Below, piece by piece: positions 1-9,109 of a DNA stretch of 64,000 nucleotides. Source of the DNA: Pedobacter ginsengisoli (lineage in GTDB: Bacteria; Bacteroidota; Bacteroidia; Sphingobacteriales; Sphingobacteriaceae); the NCBI RefSeq assembly GCF_030244015.1, contig NZ_JASSYX010000001.1, positions 186,001-250,000 of the forward strand, read 5' to 3'. Every line of letters begins with the position of its first letter. The stretch's first letter is position 1. The position numbers were made by a program, and so were the translations under genes. Under the pieces are notes generated by a model. It was not told the DNA's origin and searched no databases. It worked only from the letters and a program-made list of their open reading frames with translations.

Positions 1-78
1 TGGTAACAAATCTTTATGGGGCAAAGTTTTGCGATGTATGGCTTTTTTGTAATATTGCGCAAAATAACCTGTCTGAAC

Positions 79-768
79 ATGAATGCTATTATCACAGCCG
101 GTACCAAAGGTATTGGAAAAGCAATTGCCATAAAATTGGCGGAAAACGGATATGACCTGGCGGTATGTGCCAGGAATCAAACAAGTCTTGACCAGCTTTA
201 CGAATCATTGAAACATACTGGCAGAAAAGTTTTTTTACATGTGGCGGACTGCAGCGTTAAGGCCGATGTTTATAGCTTCTGTGAAGTGGTACAAAAACAA
301 ATGCCCGTGGCCGATGTTCTGGTGAACAATGCAGGGACATATTTACAAGGGGTTATGCTGGATGAGGCTGATGATCAGTTTGAAACACAGCTGAACCTGA
401 ACCTGAACGCCGCTTATTATACGAGTAAATTTTTTGGTAAAATGATGCGTACACAACAATCAGGGCATATTTTTAACATCTGCTCGGTAGCCAGTAAACA
501 AATCGTCGAAAATGCAGGGGGGTATAGTGTAACTAAGGCGGCCTTACTGAGTCTTAATCATGTATTTAGGGAAGAGTTATCAAAATACAATGTAAAGGTA
601 ACAGCTGTTTTGCCGGGATCAACACTGACGTCTTCATGGGAGGGAACATCAATTCCCGCCGGGCGTTTTGTCCAGCCGGAAGATATAGCAAATGCCATAC
701 ACACCATCTTGAATTTAAGCAGTGGCGTAAATGTTGATGAGATAACCATAAAACCGGTACAGTTTTAA
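79..768 (+). CDS. SDR family oxidoreductase
   Basis: Short-chain dehydrogenase/reductase, 229 residues, probably a cytosolic NAD(P)-dependent oxidoreductase; the substrate cannot be told from sequence. The Rossmann glycine motif TAGTKGIG is at residues 6-13, NNAG at 83-86, and the catalytic set Ser136, Tyr149 and Lys153 (YSVTK) is complete. An upstream in-frame ATG at position 16 would add 21 residues ahead of the Rossmann strand. Because SDR folds normally begin a few residues before the glycine motif, I chose the ATG at 79. It resembles 3-oxoacyl-ACP reductase (FabG)-like enzymes but is shorter than FabG. It precedes the PspC operon by 21 bp and could be cotranscribed with it. Confidence 0.88.
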   Translation: MNAIITAGTKGIGKAIAIKLAENGYDLAVCARNQTSLDQLYESLKHTGRKVFLHVADCSVKADVYSFCEVVQKQMPVADVLVNNAGTYLQGVMLDEADDQFETQLNLNLNAAYYTSKFFGKMMRTQQSGHIFNICSVASKQIVENAGGYSVTKAALLSLNHVFREELSKYNVKVTAVLPGSTLTSSWEGTSIPAGRFVQPEDIANAIHTILNLSSGVNVDEITIKPVQF

Positions 769-774
769 ACATAT

Positions 775-780
775 AGGAGG
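775..780 (+). promoter_or_regulatory. Canonical Shine-Dalgarno AGGAGG before the PspC gene
   Basis: AGGAGG lies 9 nt before the ATG at 790. This stands out because most genes in the window, as is usual in Bacteroidota, have no recognisable Shine-Dalgarno sequence. It supports the chosen start and suggests strong initiation for the first gene of the PspC/LiaF/RDD group. Confidence 0.6.
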
Positions 781-789
781 ACATATATT

Positions 790-1518
790 ATGGACAAGAG
801 ATTATTTAGAAATGAGCACGAGAAGGTGATCGCCGGAGTCTCATCCGGGGTTGCTGAGTACATGGAGGTGGATGTAACGATAATCAGATTATTGTTTGTC
901 CTGTCTACTGTATTTTTGGTGGGTACAGGTGTTTTGGTCTACATTGTGATGTGGATCGTTGTGCCGGTAAACAATGATCCCGCGAAGCGGTTTTCAAAGT
1001 TCAATGATTTTTATGCAGGCAAAAATCCTTTCAATTCGCCAAATGCATTTTCGCAGCCGCCAAACACGCCGGAGAATCCTGCTCCCTCGCAAAGCTGGAC
1101 TTCATCAACTATAAATGAGGATAGCTTTAAAACAACAGGAAAACCACAGGACTTCAAGCCTTATCAGAAGAACAACAATGAAACCGGACGTACCGTGGGT
1201 GGGTTGTTCCTGCTGGTCATCGGACTTTATTTCCTGATGAATGAGTTTAATTTCATTCCGTTCTGGTTCAGCATCGGTAAGTTGTGGCCACTGGTATTTG
1301 TAGCTATAGGGGTAAGCTTTATCCTCAAGTCCAAACGTAAAAACGCATGGGAAGAATGGAAAGCACAGCAGGATGAAAAGGTGGCGGCTGAAACTGGTCC
1401 CGAGGCGACGGAGGGTACCGCAAGCACTACAGCTACTGAAGGAAATGAAGGCCCTGCAAATCCGGAAAGCCCTGAAGGAAGTTCATTGTCAGATCGATTA
1501 ACCAAAAAAGATATATAA
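790..1518 (+). CDS. PspC domain-containing membrane protein
   Basis: Predicted inner-membrane protein of 242 residues. Residues 3-60 form a PspC domain (RNEHEKVIAGVSSGVAEY followed by a hydrophobic segment near 36-58). A Pro/Asn/Ser-rich linker follows, then a second hydrophobic region at about 135-175, and a charged Glu/Ala/Thr-rich tail. PspC proteins belong to envelope-stress systems, but Bacteroidota have no canonical Psp regulon, so the stress role here is inferred. The next gene starts 1 bp after the stop and is also a LiaF-like membrane protein, so the pair probably acts together. Confidence 0.85.
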   Translation: MDKRLFRNEHEKVIAGVSSGVAEYMEVDVTIIRLLFVLSTVFLVGTGVLVYIVMWIVVPVNNDPAKRFSKFNDFYAGKNPFNSPNAFSQPPNTPENPAPSQSWTSSTINEDSFKTTGKPQDFKPYQKNNNETGRTVGGLFLLVIGLYFLMNEFNFIPFWFSIGKLWPLVFVAIGVSFILKSKRKNAWEEWKAQQDEKVAAETGPEATEGTASTTATEGNEGPANPESPEGSSLSDRLTKKDI

Positions 1519-1519
1519 T

Positions 1520-2461
1520 ATGAAACTGGATAGAATAATGTGGGGTATCGTTCTGCTGTTCATCGGTGGTATACTCCTTTTGGATAATTTTGACATCATT
1601 GAGTTTTATTGGGGAAATGTATGGCGGTTCTGGCCGATATTCCTGATCATAGCTGGTGTGAATATTCTTTTTAACCGGAATAAGTCTCAGATCGGGGGCA
1701 TCATATCCATTGCAGTGCTGGTGGTTACACTGGGTGTGCTGTTCTATAAAGGGCAGGAACGCCGCGACCACCACAGCTGGATGAGCGAAAACACCCGCAT
1801 CGATGAGGACAACATGGATGCTGATGAGAACCATCATGAAACACTTGATTTTTCACATCCTTATACAGATTCAGTTTCCGTACTTACGGTTTTAAATATC
1901 TCGGGCGGTGGCACGTCGTTTGAACTTAAGGGAGCTACAGATAGTCTCATTGCAGCGCATGTAGAAAGAAAAGCTGGTAATTTTACATTGGAGACTACAA
2001 AAAACGACACGCAGACGACTGTAAATTTTAAGATGAAAGGTAAGTCCAACTGGAATATGGGTGATGGCAGCAATGATGTAGATTTCAGGTTAAATACCAA
2101 CCCAAGCTGGGAGATCCATATGAATATGGGTGCGGGCGAAGTAAATTTTGATCTTTCTGATTACAAAGTGCGTACGTTTAACTTTGATGGCGGCGCTGCT
2201 GCACTGGACATTAAGTTTGGGGATTTGCTGCCAATTACTGATGTCAATGTAAAAACAGGTGTAGCAGATGTAAAGATCAATGTACCTGAAAACTCAGGCT
2301 GCAGAATTAAAACGAAAACGGGTTTATCGTCTAAAGATTTTGAGGGCTTTACCAAACTGGCGGACGGGACTTTTGAAACTCCGAACTATAAAACATCAGC
2401 CAAAAAGATATTTGTCAATTTGGACGGGGGATTGAGTAGCTTTGAGGTCAAAAGATATTAA
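1520..2461 (+). CDS. LiaF-like membrane protein with C-terminal toastrack-like domain
   Basis: Protein of 313 residues. The N-terminus has hydrophobic segments (IMWGIVLLFIGGILLLDNF, then WPIFLIIAGVNILF and an IISIAVLVVTLGVLFY helix) in the LiaF/DUF5668 arrangement. It continues with a soluble beta-rich region from about residue 115 that has repeated short strands rich in Gly/Asp/Asn, like the DUF2154 or adhesin-type part of LiaF proteins. LiaF proteins sense or damp cell-envelope stress in Firmicutes; here a related function is inferred. The stop codon overlaps the next ATG by one base (TAATG), which suggests translational coupling with the RDD gene. Confidence 0.78.
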   Translation: MKLDRIMWGIVLLFIGGILLLDNFDIIEFYWGNVWRFWPIFLIIAGVNILFNRNKSQIGGIISIAVLVVTLGVLFYKGQERRDHHSWMSENTRIDEDNMDADENHHETLDFSHPYTDSVSVLTVLNISGGGTSFELKGATDSLIAAHVERKAGNFTLETTKNDTQTTVNFKMKGKSNWNMGDGSNDVDFRLNTNPSWEIHMNMGAGEVNFDLSDYKVRTFNFDGGAAALDIKFGDLLPITDVNVKTGVADVKINVPENSGCRIKTKTGLSSKDFEGFTKLADGTFETPNYKTSAKKIFVNLDGGLSSFEVKRY

Positions 2462-3078
2462 TGCAGTCTGAAGTTACCGAATATACAGTTGTCATCAACG
2501 GGAAGCCCGAAGGGCCGTATCTGCTGGAACAACTAAAAACACTGAACATCCAGCCCGGAACTTTTATCAGGAAACCGGGGATGGACGATTATAAAGAAGC
2601 TCACGAGTTCCCGGAACTGCGTGAGCTTCTTGGTTTTCGCTTTCAGAAGACCGCACCTCAATACTTCGCTTCTTTTGATCAGCGCCTGCTCGCTTCCGTC
2701 ATAGATTACTTTTTCATCACTACGGCTTATGTCCTGATCATATTGGTCAGCTTTATTTTCATTGATGAAAAAACACAGCGCGTTGCGGTTGCGCTGGCTG
2801 GATTACCGTTGCTCCCCTTTGCTAAATTTATTTACAGCAGTGTAGCCGAGGCCTCAGAAAAGCAAGCCACCATCGGCAAAAGACTGGTCAATATCAAAGT
2901 GTCTGATTTAGGGGGCAACCGGATTTCATCAGGAAATGCTTTTGGCCGCAATGCCGCAAAGGTGTTTTCTGCTGTACCTTTCTTTTTCGGGTACCTGTAT
3001 AGCTTTTTAAACAAAAAACAGCAATGTTTCCATGATATGATCGCAAATACACTGGTGATAAAAGACAGGTTGATTTAA
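2461..3078 (+). CDS. RDD family membrane protein with N-terminal GYF_2 domain
   Basis: Protein of 205 residues. Residues 7-57 (YTVVINGKPEGPYLLEQL...) match the small GYF_2 domain found at the cytoplasmic end of bacterial membrane proteins. From about residue 65 an RDD domain begins (FDQRLLASVIDYFF) with hydrophobic segments near 83-105, 107-125 and 160-180. RDD proteins are poorly characterised; some are linked to transport or envelope homeostasis. It is the last gene of the PspC/LiaF/RDD group and is translationally coupled to the previous gene by a 1-bp overlap. Confidence 0.8.
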   Translation: MQSEVTEYTVVINGKPEGPYLLEQLKTLNIQPGTFIRKPGMDDYKEAHEFPELRELLGFRFQKTAPQYFASFDQRLLASVIDYFFITTAYVLIILVSFIFIDEKTQRVAVALAGLPLLPFAKFIYSSVAEASEKQATIGKRLVNIKVSDLGGNRISSGNAFGRNAAKVFSAVPFFFGYLYSFLNKKQQCFHDMIANTLVIKDRLI

Positions 3079-3096
3079 ACATAATCTTTATCTTTG
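3070..3096 (+). promoter_or_regulatory. Candidate promoter for ispG
   Basis: A perfect Bacteroidota -7 element TATCTTTG (TAnnTTTG) lies at 3089-3096. A TTG at 3070-3072 could serve as the -33 element, although the 16-bp spacer is shorter than the usual 19-21. Transcription would start near 3101, giving a leader of about 16 nt before the ispG ATG. The element overlaps the end of the RDD gene, so ispG may have its own promoter despite following closely. Confidence 0.5.
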
Positions 3097-3116
3097 CATT
3101 ATTATTTGCAGGTCAA

Positions 3117-5087
3117 ATGGAAGAAGCAGTGTTTTTAAAAAAATTACAGGGTGGGTATTGTAACAGTCTAAGTCAATATTCGCGGTTTTTGACGCGTGAG
3201 GTACAGATTGGCGATGTTCCTATGGGCGGATTGAACCCGATCCGTATTCAATCCATGACCACTACTGATACGATGGACACCAAAGGTACGGTAGAGCAGA
3301 CGATCAGAATGGTGGAGTCTGGCTGTGAATATGTGCGCATTACGGCGCCAAGCATGAAGGAAGCTGAAAACCTGGCGAATATTAAGAAAGAGCTTCGCTA
3401 CCGCGGATACGATGTTCCTTTGGTCGCGGATATCCATTTTACACCTAATGCTGCTGAGGCTGCTGCACGGATCGTAGAAAAAGTAAGGGTAAATCCGGGC
3501 AACTATGCTGACAAAAAGCGTTTCGAAAATATTGAATATACTCAGCAGGCTTACCAGGCAGAGCTGGAGCGCATTTATAAGAAATTCATTCCTTTAGTTA
3601 AGATCTGTAAAGAATATGGTACCGCAATGCGCATTGGTACCAACCATGGTTCGCTGTCTGACCGCATTATGAGCCATTATGGTGACACCCCGCGCGGAAT
3701 GGTGGAATCGGCAATGGAATTTATCCGGATGTGTGAAGACCAGAACTATTACAACCTGGTGATCTCTATGAAAGCCAGCAATACACAGGTCATGGTACAG
3801 GCCTATCGTTTACTTGTGGAGACCATGGTGAAGGAGGGAATGAATTATCCTTTACACCTTGGGGTAACGGAAGCAGGCGACGGGGAAGACGGAAGGATCA
3901 AATCTGCTGTGGGGATCGGCACTTTGCTGGAAGACGGGCTTGGAGATACCATCAGGGTTTCGCTGACAGAAGATCCCGAATTTGAAGCCCCTGTGGCTAA
4001 AGCGATGGCGCTGAGGTATGAAAGGCGGACAGCTGCGCAGCAGATGACTGAACCGGTACAAAGAGAAAGCATCAGTATAGACGTACTGCCTTATACTCCT
4101 TATGAATATAACCGCAGACCGACAATTCCGGTACAGCATATCGGCGGACACCATCATCCCATAGTGATGCTGGATGTTTCCGGACAGAATTTAAAAGACC
4201 CTTATTTTTTGACAGCCGCGGGTTATAAATACAGTGCGGGACTGGACAAATACCATATGGCCGATCAGGCCTGTGACCTGGCTTACCTGGGTGATGCATT
4301 GCCTTCGTTTTCCTTTCCCGGTAACCTGAAGCAAATCTACAACTACCAGACCTGGCTGGGTTTGAAGGACAGGAACAATTGCCACCCTTTGCTGACTTAT
4401 GCAGAATACCTGAGGACCGGTATTCAGGATGAGCAGCTGAACCTGGTGCTGGTCAGTGCTTCTGAAGCCGGACAGTATGATCTTTCAGTATTAAAGGACA
4501 ATGTGATCCTGGTTCTCGAAACCGGGGCTCTGCACGGTATGGCAGAGCAAAGGGAGTTTTTTATTGCTTTGATGAATGCTGGTCTTAAGATTCCGGTAGT
4601 CATTAAGCGGGATTATCCGGGCCTTGCAGCTGATGACCTGATGCTGTACGCTGCTACTGATCTTGGGGCTTTGCTGACCGACGGGATGGGCGACGGCGTA
4701 TGGATTGTTGCGGATGCGGAACTGTCGCTGATCAATTCAACCAGTTTTGGAATTTTGCAGGCCACCCGTACAAGGATCTCTAAGACAGAATATATTTCCT
4801 GCCCAAGCTGCGGACGTACGTTATTTGACCTGCAGGAAACTACCCAGCTGATCCGCTCCCGTACAGATCACCTTAAGGGGATTAAAATAGGCATCATGGG
4901 CTGCATTGTAAATGGACCGGGTGAAATGGCTGATGCTGATTATGGTTATGTGGGCACCGGACCGGATAAAATAACGCTCTACAGGGGTAAAGAGGTGGTG
5001 AAAAAGAATGTAAACACCAGCCGTGCACTGGACGACCTGATTGAACTGATCAAAGAAGACGGCAACTGGACAGAAGTTAAGGCTTAA
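3117..5087 (+). CDS. ispG: 4-hydroxy-3-methylbut-2-en-1-yl diphosphate synthase (large form)
   Basis: Converts methylerythritol cyclodiphosphate to hydroxymethylbutenyl diphosphate in the MEP isoprenoid pathway, using a [4Fe-4S] cluster. The TIM-barrel part begins near residue 25 (TREVQIGDVPMGG...IQSMTTTDT). The cluster ligands are Cys562 and Cys565 (CPSCGRTLF) and Cys596 (GCIVNGPGE). At 656 residues it is far longer than the ~370-residue E. coli enzyme and carries the central insertion domain (roughly 290-540) known from plant, chlamydial and Bacteroidota IspG. It ends in an 11-bp tail-to-tail overlap with the DUF1080 gene on the other strand. Confidence 0.96.
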   Translation: MEEAVFLKKLQGGYCNSLSQYSRFLTREVQIGDVPMGGLNPIRIQSMTTTDTMDTKGTVEQTIRMVESGCEYVRITAPSMKEAENLANIKKELRYRGYDVPLVADIHFTPNAAEAAARIVEKVRVNPGNYADKKRFENIEYTQQAYQAELERIYKKFIPLVKICKEYGTAMRIGTNHGSLSDRIMSHYGDTPRGMVESAMEFIRMCEDQNYYNLVISMKASNTQVMVQAYRLLVETMVKEGMNYPLHLGVTEAGDGEDGRIKSAVGIGTLLEDGLGDTIRVSLTEDPEFEAPVAKAMALRYERRTAAQQMTEPVQRESISIDVLPYTPYEYNRRPTIPVQHIGGHHHPIVMLDVSGQNLKDPYFLTAAGYKYSAGLDKYHMADQACDLAYLGDALPSFSFPGNLKQIYNYQTWLGLKDRNNCHPLLTYAEYLRTGIQDEQLNLVLVSASEAGQYDLSVLKDNVILVLETGALHGMAEQREFFIALMNAGLKIPVVIKRDYPGLAADDLMLYAATDLGALLTDGMGDGVWIVADAELSLINSTSFGILQATRTRISKTEYISCPSCGRTLFDLQETTQLIRSRTDHLKGIKIGIMGCIVNGPGEMADADYGYVGTGPDKITLYRGKEVVKKNVNTSRALDDLIELIKEDGNWTEVKA

Positions 5088-5790
5088 TCACCCGGATCTT
5101 TATGTTCCTGAATGAGACCTGACCGCCATGTTCCTGTAAAAGAATGTGACCTTTTTTTACCGAACCAAACGCCGGGACGGTCTTATTGAATTTACTGAGT
5201 GCAACAGCTTCCTTAAACCCTTTACTGGTCTTGTTATAATCCAGGATCTTGAATCCATTTAGCCAGTGCTGGACCCTGTCATTTTCCGAAACAATGCGGA
5301 CGGTGTTCCATACCCCTGTCGGATTTACTTTTTTCATCAATTTTGATGGTGGCAGGATGTCGTATAGGGATCCGGTGAGGTGATTGGCCTTTTTATTGTC
5401 TTCAGCCAGTTCATCATCCAGGATCTGATATTCCATCCCAAGGTTTCCTCCTTCATCATACCGGGTGAAAAAATATTTTATACCACTGTTGGAAGCAGAA
5501 TCGATCCGGTAGTCTATCATCAGCTCGAAATTGGCATATTCCTTTGCCGTGATGATGTCACCGCCCTTGCCCCCGGCGGCTGCTGTCATATTTCCATCCT
5601 CAATTTTCCATCCGGCGGGTACAGGCTTGCCATCTGTCGTGGTCCATCCGTTTGCGGTTGTGCCATCAAACAGCAATACCCAGCCTTTCTTTTTTTCTGA
5701 ACGGGTCAGTTCATTGAGTGTTTGGGCTTGGGTTATTGAAACGAAGCTGATCAGGAGCATTAAAAAACAAAGGTTTTTTCTCAGTTGCAT
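5077..5790 (-). CDS. Secreted DUF1080 (3-keto-disaccharide hydrolase-like) protein
   Basis: Protein of 237 residues with an N-terminal signal peptide (LRKNLCFLMLLISFVSITQAQ, cleavage probably after AQA). The mature part is one DUF1080 jelly-roll domain, with the family pattern KKGWVLLFDGTTANGW near residue 33 and a lamin-G/concanavalin-like fold expected. Relatives are annotated as 3-keto-disaccharide hydrolases and sit in sugar-degradation loci; no sugar locus is adjacent here. Probably periplasmic or exported. The 3' end overlaps the ispG 3' end by 11 bp. Confidence 0.85.
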   Translation of the reverse strand: MQLRKNLCFLMLLISFVSITQAQTLNELTRSEKKKGWVLLFDGTTANGWTTTDGKPVPAGWKIEDGNMTAAAGGKGGDIITAKEYANFELMIDYRIDSASNSGIKYFFTRYDEGGNLGMEYQILDDELAEDNKKANHLTGSLYDILPPSKLMKKVNPTGVWNTVRIVSENDRVQHWLNGFKILDYNKTSKGFKEAVALSKFNKTVPAFGSVKKGHILLQEHGGQVSFRNIKIRVIKP

Positions 5791-5897
5791 AGTATATCCA
5801 TCTTTATTAATCAGAGCTGAATATAATAAATGTATCTATTAAGAAATAATTATTAGGATTCTTTTATTTTAGCGGCCGAAGACGAATAAAACTTAGT

Positions 5898-6605
5898 ATG
5901 CGTATTTATCTATTTCTACTGGTAATCTTGTGCATTTGCCGTGTTTCTGGCAAAGCACAAACCACAAAACAGAATACCGGCTGGCTGTTTTTGATGAACA
6001 GCACCAGGATCAGTAAAGATTGGGGGGTTCATTTTGATGCTCAGTTCAGAAGCCAGGACGAGTGGGACGGACTCAGGCATGTCCTGATCAGGCCAGGAAT
6101 CACCTATTTTATCAACAGTAATAATGACCTTACTCTTGGATACTTATTTACTCAAACGAATACGGAGCTTACCGGAGTGTCAGACAACACACTAACTGAA
6201 CACCGGATCTGGCAGCAATACATTCACAAGCACAAGGTCAGCATTGCTAGTGTGAGTCATAGGCTGAGGCTGGAACAACGCTTTATAGAGCGATATGGAA
6301 ACGATTATATTTTTGCCCAGCGCCTGCGTTATTTTGTGAGGTTTTTAGTGCCTTTGCAAAAACCTGCCCAAAGCTTTGATAAAGGTCTTTTTGCCGCTTT
6401 GCAGGATGAAGTGTTTTTCAATGTTCAAAACAAGAATAACTTGAATGGTAGCTTATTTGACCAAAACCGTGCATATTTTGCTATTGGCTACCGGTTCAGC
6501 AAAAAAATAGATATCGAAGCAGGATATATGAACCAAAGTCTTAAAGGCCCCACAAACAATACATCGAATAATATTGGTCAGTTGGCAGTGTATACTCGGT
6601 TTTAG
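5898..6605 (+). CDS. DUF2490 outer-membrane protein
   Basis: Protein of 235 residues with a signal peptide (MRIYLFLLVILCICRVSGKAQ). The remainder alternates hydrophobic and polar residues as in an outer-membrane beta barrel and ends with an aromatic residue (VYTRF), typical of the barrel-assembly signal. The content fits DUF2490, a Bacteroidota family of unknown function. The stop codon TAG at 6603-6605 overlaps the stop of the convergent small gene by two bases. Confidence 0.8.
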   Translation: MRIYLFLLVILCICRVSGKAQTTKQNTGWLFLMNSTRISKDWGVHFDAQFRSQDEWDGLRHVLIRPGITYFINSNNDLTLGYLFTQTNTELTGVSDNTLTEHRIWQQYIHKHKVSIASVSHRLRLEQRFIERYGNDYIFAQRLRYFVRFLVPLQKPAQSFDKGLFAALQDEVFFNVQNKNNLNGSLFDQNRAYFAIGYRFSKKIDIEAGYMNQSLKGPTNNTSNNIGQLAVYTRF

Positions 6606-6982
6606 CTCCCCGCCAGGTATTCTTCTATGGCATCTGTGAGTTCTGGAGAAGTGTTTTCGCTGCTCTTATTGATGAGCTGGTGCTGTGCAGAGTTGAATTT
6701 CTCGATAAAGGTACCCTCTTTTGAATTGAATTTTAAATAACCCTGTTCAAAGAAACGTTCTTCTATATGACCTGATGAATCCATCGACTTAAACCAGAGT
6801 TGATTTATCATTAGTGATCCTTTATCAATATAAAGCCATTTGTACACATCAGAAAGATCGGCAGTGGCATTCAGGTCTGTTCGTTTAATTTCAAGAATAT
6901 GGTGTGTACCATTTTCCAGATGATATAAAATTTTAAAAGCAGGTCTCATTGTGCGTTTGGTAGTTGCGGAGCTAAAATACAA
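6602..6982 (-). CDS. Hypothetical protein
   Basis: 126 residues, or 115 if translation starts at the ATG at 6949 (MRPAFKILYHLENG), which begins a more regular secondary-structure pattern. No signal peptide, membrane segment or recognised domain. The composition is soluble and mixed alpha/beta, with a short acidic helix at the end (SPELTDAIEEYLAG). It lies convergent to the DUF2490 gene and upstream of nothing obvious on its strand. Function unknown. Confidence 0.65.
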   Translation of the reverse strand: MYFSSATTKRTMRPAFKILYHLENGTHHILEIKRTDLNATADLSDVYKWLYIDKGSLMINQLWFKSMDSSGHIEERFFEQGYLKFNSKEGTFIEKFNSAQHQLINKSSENTSPELTDAIEEYLAGS

Positions 6983-7018
6983 AAAAATGCAATTTCGTGA
7001 TGTATTTCATTATTTTTC

Positions 7019-7462
7019 CTATGTGCGCTCATGTGATTCAAAACGCCCGGTCCCCTCAATAACCGGAATCTTAAAAACTACAATATGGTTTTGTTGGTCA
7101 TCTGGAATGGCATGCGAAGAACGCTGAGCGCCGCTATCGGCTAAAGGCATAATACGCTGAATAATCCCTTGCATCGCCTGTTGACGTTCTTCGCCCGTCA
7201 GCTCCTGAAAAGTTCCCCACACAATAACGCTTTTCCATCTAAAAGTATCGGAAATTTCGTCTACCTGGAAACAAACTTTAGGGTTCTTACGCATCATATC
7301 CAGCTTTTTACCGCTTCCGGTGTGGGCATAAATGGCATCATTGCGATACACATAATTGACTGGTACAACATAAGTTTCGCCATCTGCATAACAACCCAGG
7401 CGACCGATTACCTGGCGCTCAAGTAAGTCTATAATTTCCCTTTTATTTAGTTTTCCCAGCAT
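7019..7462 (-). CDS. Pyridoxamine 5'-phosphate oxidase family flavoprotein
   Basis: 147 residues with the split-barrel FMN-binding fold of the PNPOx/nitroimidazole-resistance family: LLERQVIGRLGCYADGETYVVPVNYVYRNDAIYAHTG at 12-49, then KLDMMRKNPKVCFQVDEI and WKSVIVWGTFQEL. This is the pattern of small NimA-like or general flavin reductase proteins, not true PdxH, which is longer. Probably binds FMN, F420 or heme as a homodimer; substrate unknown. Single gene, cytosolic. Confidence 0.82.
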   Translation of the reverse strand: MLGKLNKREIIDLLERQVIGRLGCYADGETYVVPVNYVYRNDAIYAHTGSGKKLDMMRKNPKVCFQVDEISDTFRWKSVIVWGTFQELTGEERQQAMQGIIQRIMPLADSGAQRSSHAIPDDQQNHIVVFKIPVIEGTGRFESHERT

Positions 7463-7767
7463 AATTGTTCGGTATATATTTCATTCAATAAAAATTCTGG
7501 TTAAAAACAGGTTCTCCTCGCTGATTGACCCTGGTTAACTGACCATTATTGAAAGCACTCCAAATTTAAAGCAAAATACAAAAATTAAAAGTCTGGTCAT
7601 AACTTACAGCTCACTAAACGACAGTAGCTTTTTCTGCGGAGGTGTACACAGCCATCTTCATACACCGCACGTGGTAGAATAAAGTATGGTGGATGACAAG
7701 GCGACTTTATTGTATCTCTATTGAATAATATTTTATTATATTAGTAACAATCAAAAAATTAAATGTT
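7463..7767. other. Intergenic region of 305 bp between divergent genes
   Basis: Separates the PNPOx-family gene (minus) from the DUF2911 gene (plus). It is AT-rich and must hold both promoters, but I see no clear TAnnTTTG element. A weak hairpin pairs GGTGTA with TACACC around 7640-7665. I see no gene, tRNA or convincing structured RNA here. Confidence 0.4.
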
Positions 7768-8301
7768 ATGAAAAAAATATTTGTATTGTCTCTAATTGTG
7801 ACTTTGTTTACTGCAGTAACGGTTTCTGCCCAGGATAAACCGAAAGAAGATAAAAGTAAACGCCCGAGTCCGCCTGCAACTGCAAAGGGAACGACTAAAT
7901 CAGGCACCGCAATTACAATCGATTACAGCTCCCCATCGGTAAAAGGAAGGACTGTAGGTAAAGAAATCGCACCGTTTGACGGTAAAGTTTGGCGTACTGG
8001 AGCAAATGAAGCTACTACATTTGAAGTAAACAAAGATGTGACCATCAACGGAAAAGCCTTGCCTGCAGGTAAATATTCATTGCACTCTATCCCGGGAGCT
8101 CAGGATTGGGTGTGGATATTTAACAAGACCGCAAATCAGTGGGGTTCTTATGAGTACAAGGAAGCAGATGACGCTCTTCGTGTACCGGTAAAGACCGGAA
8201 AAGCAAAGACCTTCGTGGAAAAAATGACTTTTACCATTGACAAATCAGGTAAAGTTGTTTTGGACTGGGGAGACGTTTCGGCCTCATTTACTGTAAAATA
8301 A
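7768..8301 (+). CDS. Secreted DUF2911 protein
   Basis: 177 residues with a signal peptide (MKKIFVLSLIVTLFTAVTVSAQ) and one DUF2911 domain. Family landmarks are visible: ITIDYSSPSVKGR, VWRTGANEATTFEVNKDVTINGKALPAGKYSLHSIP and WVWIFNK. DUF2911 is common in Bacteroidota and its function is not known; it is probably periplasmic. The 3' end overlaps the convergent alpha/beta hydrolase gene by 14 bp. Confidence 0.87.
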   Translation: MKKIFVLSLIVTLFTAVTVSAQDKPKEDKSKRPSPPATAKGTTKSGTAITIDYSSPSVKGRTVGKEIAPFDGKVWRTGANEATTFEVNKDVTINGKALPAGKYSLHSIPGAQDWVWIFNKTANQWGSYEYKEADDALRVPVKTGKAKTFVEKMTFTIDKSGKVVLDWGDVSASFTVK

Positions 8302-9109
8302 AATCTAATGTTTTTTCGGCTGCCTGCTGTAAGTGATCGGGCAAGCAGTCAGAAGTATAAGGATGGGAGGCGCCATAAACATGATTGGCGCCTTCTATTT
8401 TGTAGATCTTTGCCTTGATCTGTCGTTGTGCCAGCTGCTGCGCTACACTAAAGTCAACATTCACATCCTGATCTCCATGCAGGATCAGCCAGGGAACGGA
8501 GACCCGTTCTGCTGCCTTTAAAATATCAAATTCCTCCTTGTGTTTTCTGAAATCATGTAAAAGCGTACTGTTCAATGGCATTGCTTCGTGTGTACGGGCG
8601 TTTATCACCTTGATCGTGCTGGTACGAATCCATTCTTTCTCCTGTTCTTTTTTCCATAAGCTGGAGAAATCTGCTATGGAGGACCAGGTAATCAGCTTGC
8701 TGATCCTCTGATCTTTTGCCGCGGTTACGATGGCTAAGCCGCCGCCCCGGCTATGACCTATCAAATAAATAGGGTTATCAGGGAATTTTTCTGCCGTATA
8801 GCTGATCACAGCATCTACATCAAAAAATTCCTTGCTGAAAGTATTTGAGGCGAATGTTTCCATGTCGGTTACGTCAACGGGATTTTCGAGCTTGACACCG
8901 CTGTGCGACAGGTTAAATTTTAAATACCGGTAGCCATTGGAGGCAAACCATCCGGCGACCGGGTTATGTGCGCCCCAATCTTTGAACCCTTTGAACCCAT
9001 GGACAAAAATTATGGTGCCTTTTATTGTGTTTTTATCGTCATAAGTATAATCGCCAAATATGGTTTTTCCTTCCGCACCGGACAGCTTAAACTGCTCTTT
9101 TTGTATCAT
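8288..9109 (-). CDS. Alpha/beta hydrolase
   Basis: 273-residue cytosolic serine hydrolase of the dienelactone hydrolase/esterase type. The oxyanion region FVHGFKGFKDWG is near residue 34. The nucleophile elbow GHSRGG is near residue 118. The acid lies in LHGDQDVNVD (about 212) and the catalytic His in GANHVYG (about 240). No signal peptide. The substrate is not predictable. Its promoter faces away from hemA across a 174-bp gap. Confidence 0.85.
   Translation of the reverse strand: MIQKEQFKLSGAEGKTIFGDYTYDDKNTIKGTIIFVHGFKGFKDWGAHNPVAGWFASNGYRYLKFNLSHSGVKLENPVDVTDMETFASNTFSKEFFDVDAVISYTAEKFPDNPIYLIGHSRGGGLAIVTAAKDQRISKLITWSSIADFSSLWKKEQEKEWIRTSTIKVINARTHEAMPLNSTLLHDFRKHKEEFDILKAAERVSVPWLILHGDQDVNVDFSVAQQLAQRQIKAKIYKIEGANHVYGASHPYTSDCLPDHLQQAAEKTLDFILQ

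Noticed and set aside
7620-7690. Possible structured RNA between the PNPOx-family and DUF2911 genes
   Set aside because: Only a 6-bp stem could be found, with no conserved motif or terminator.
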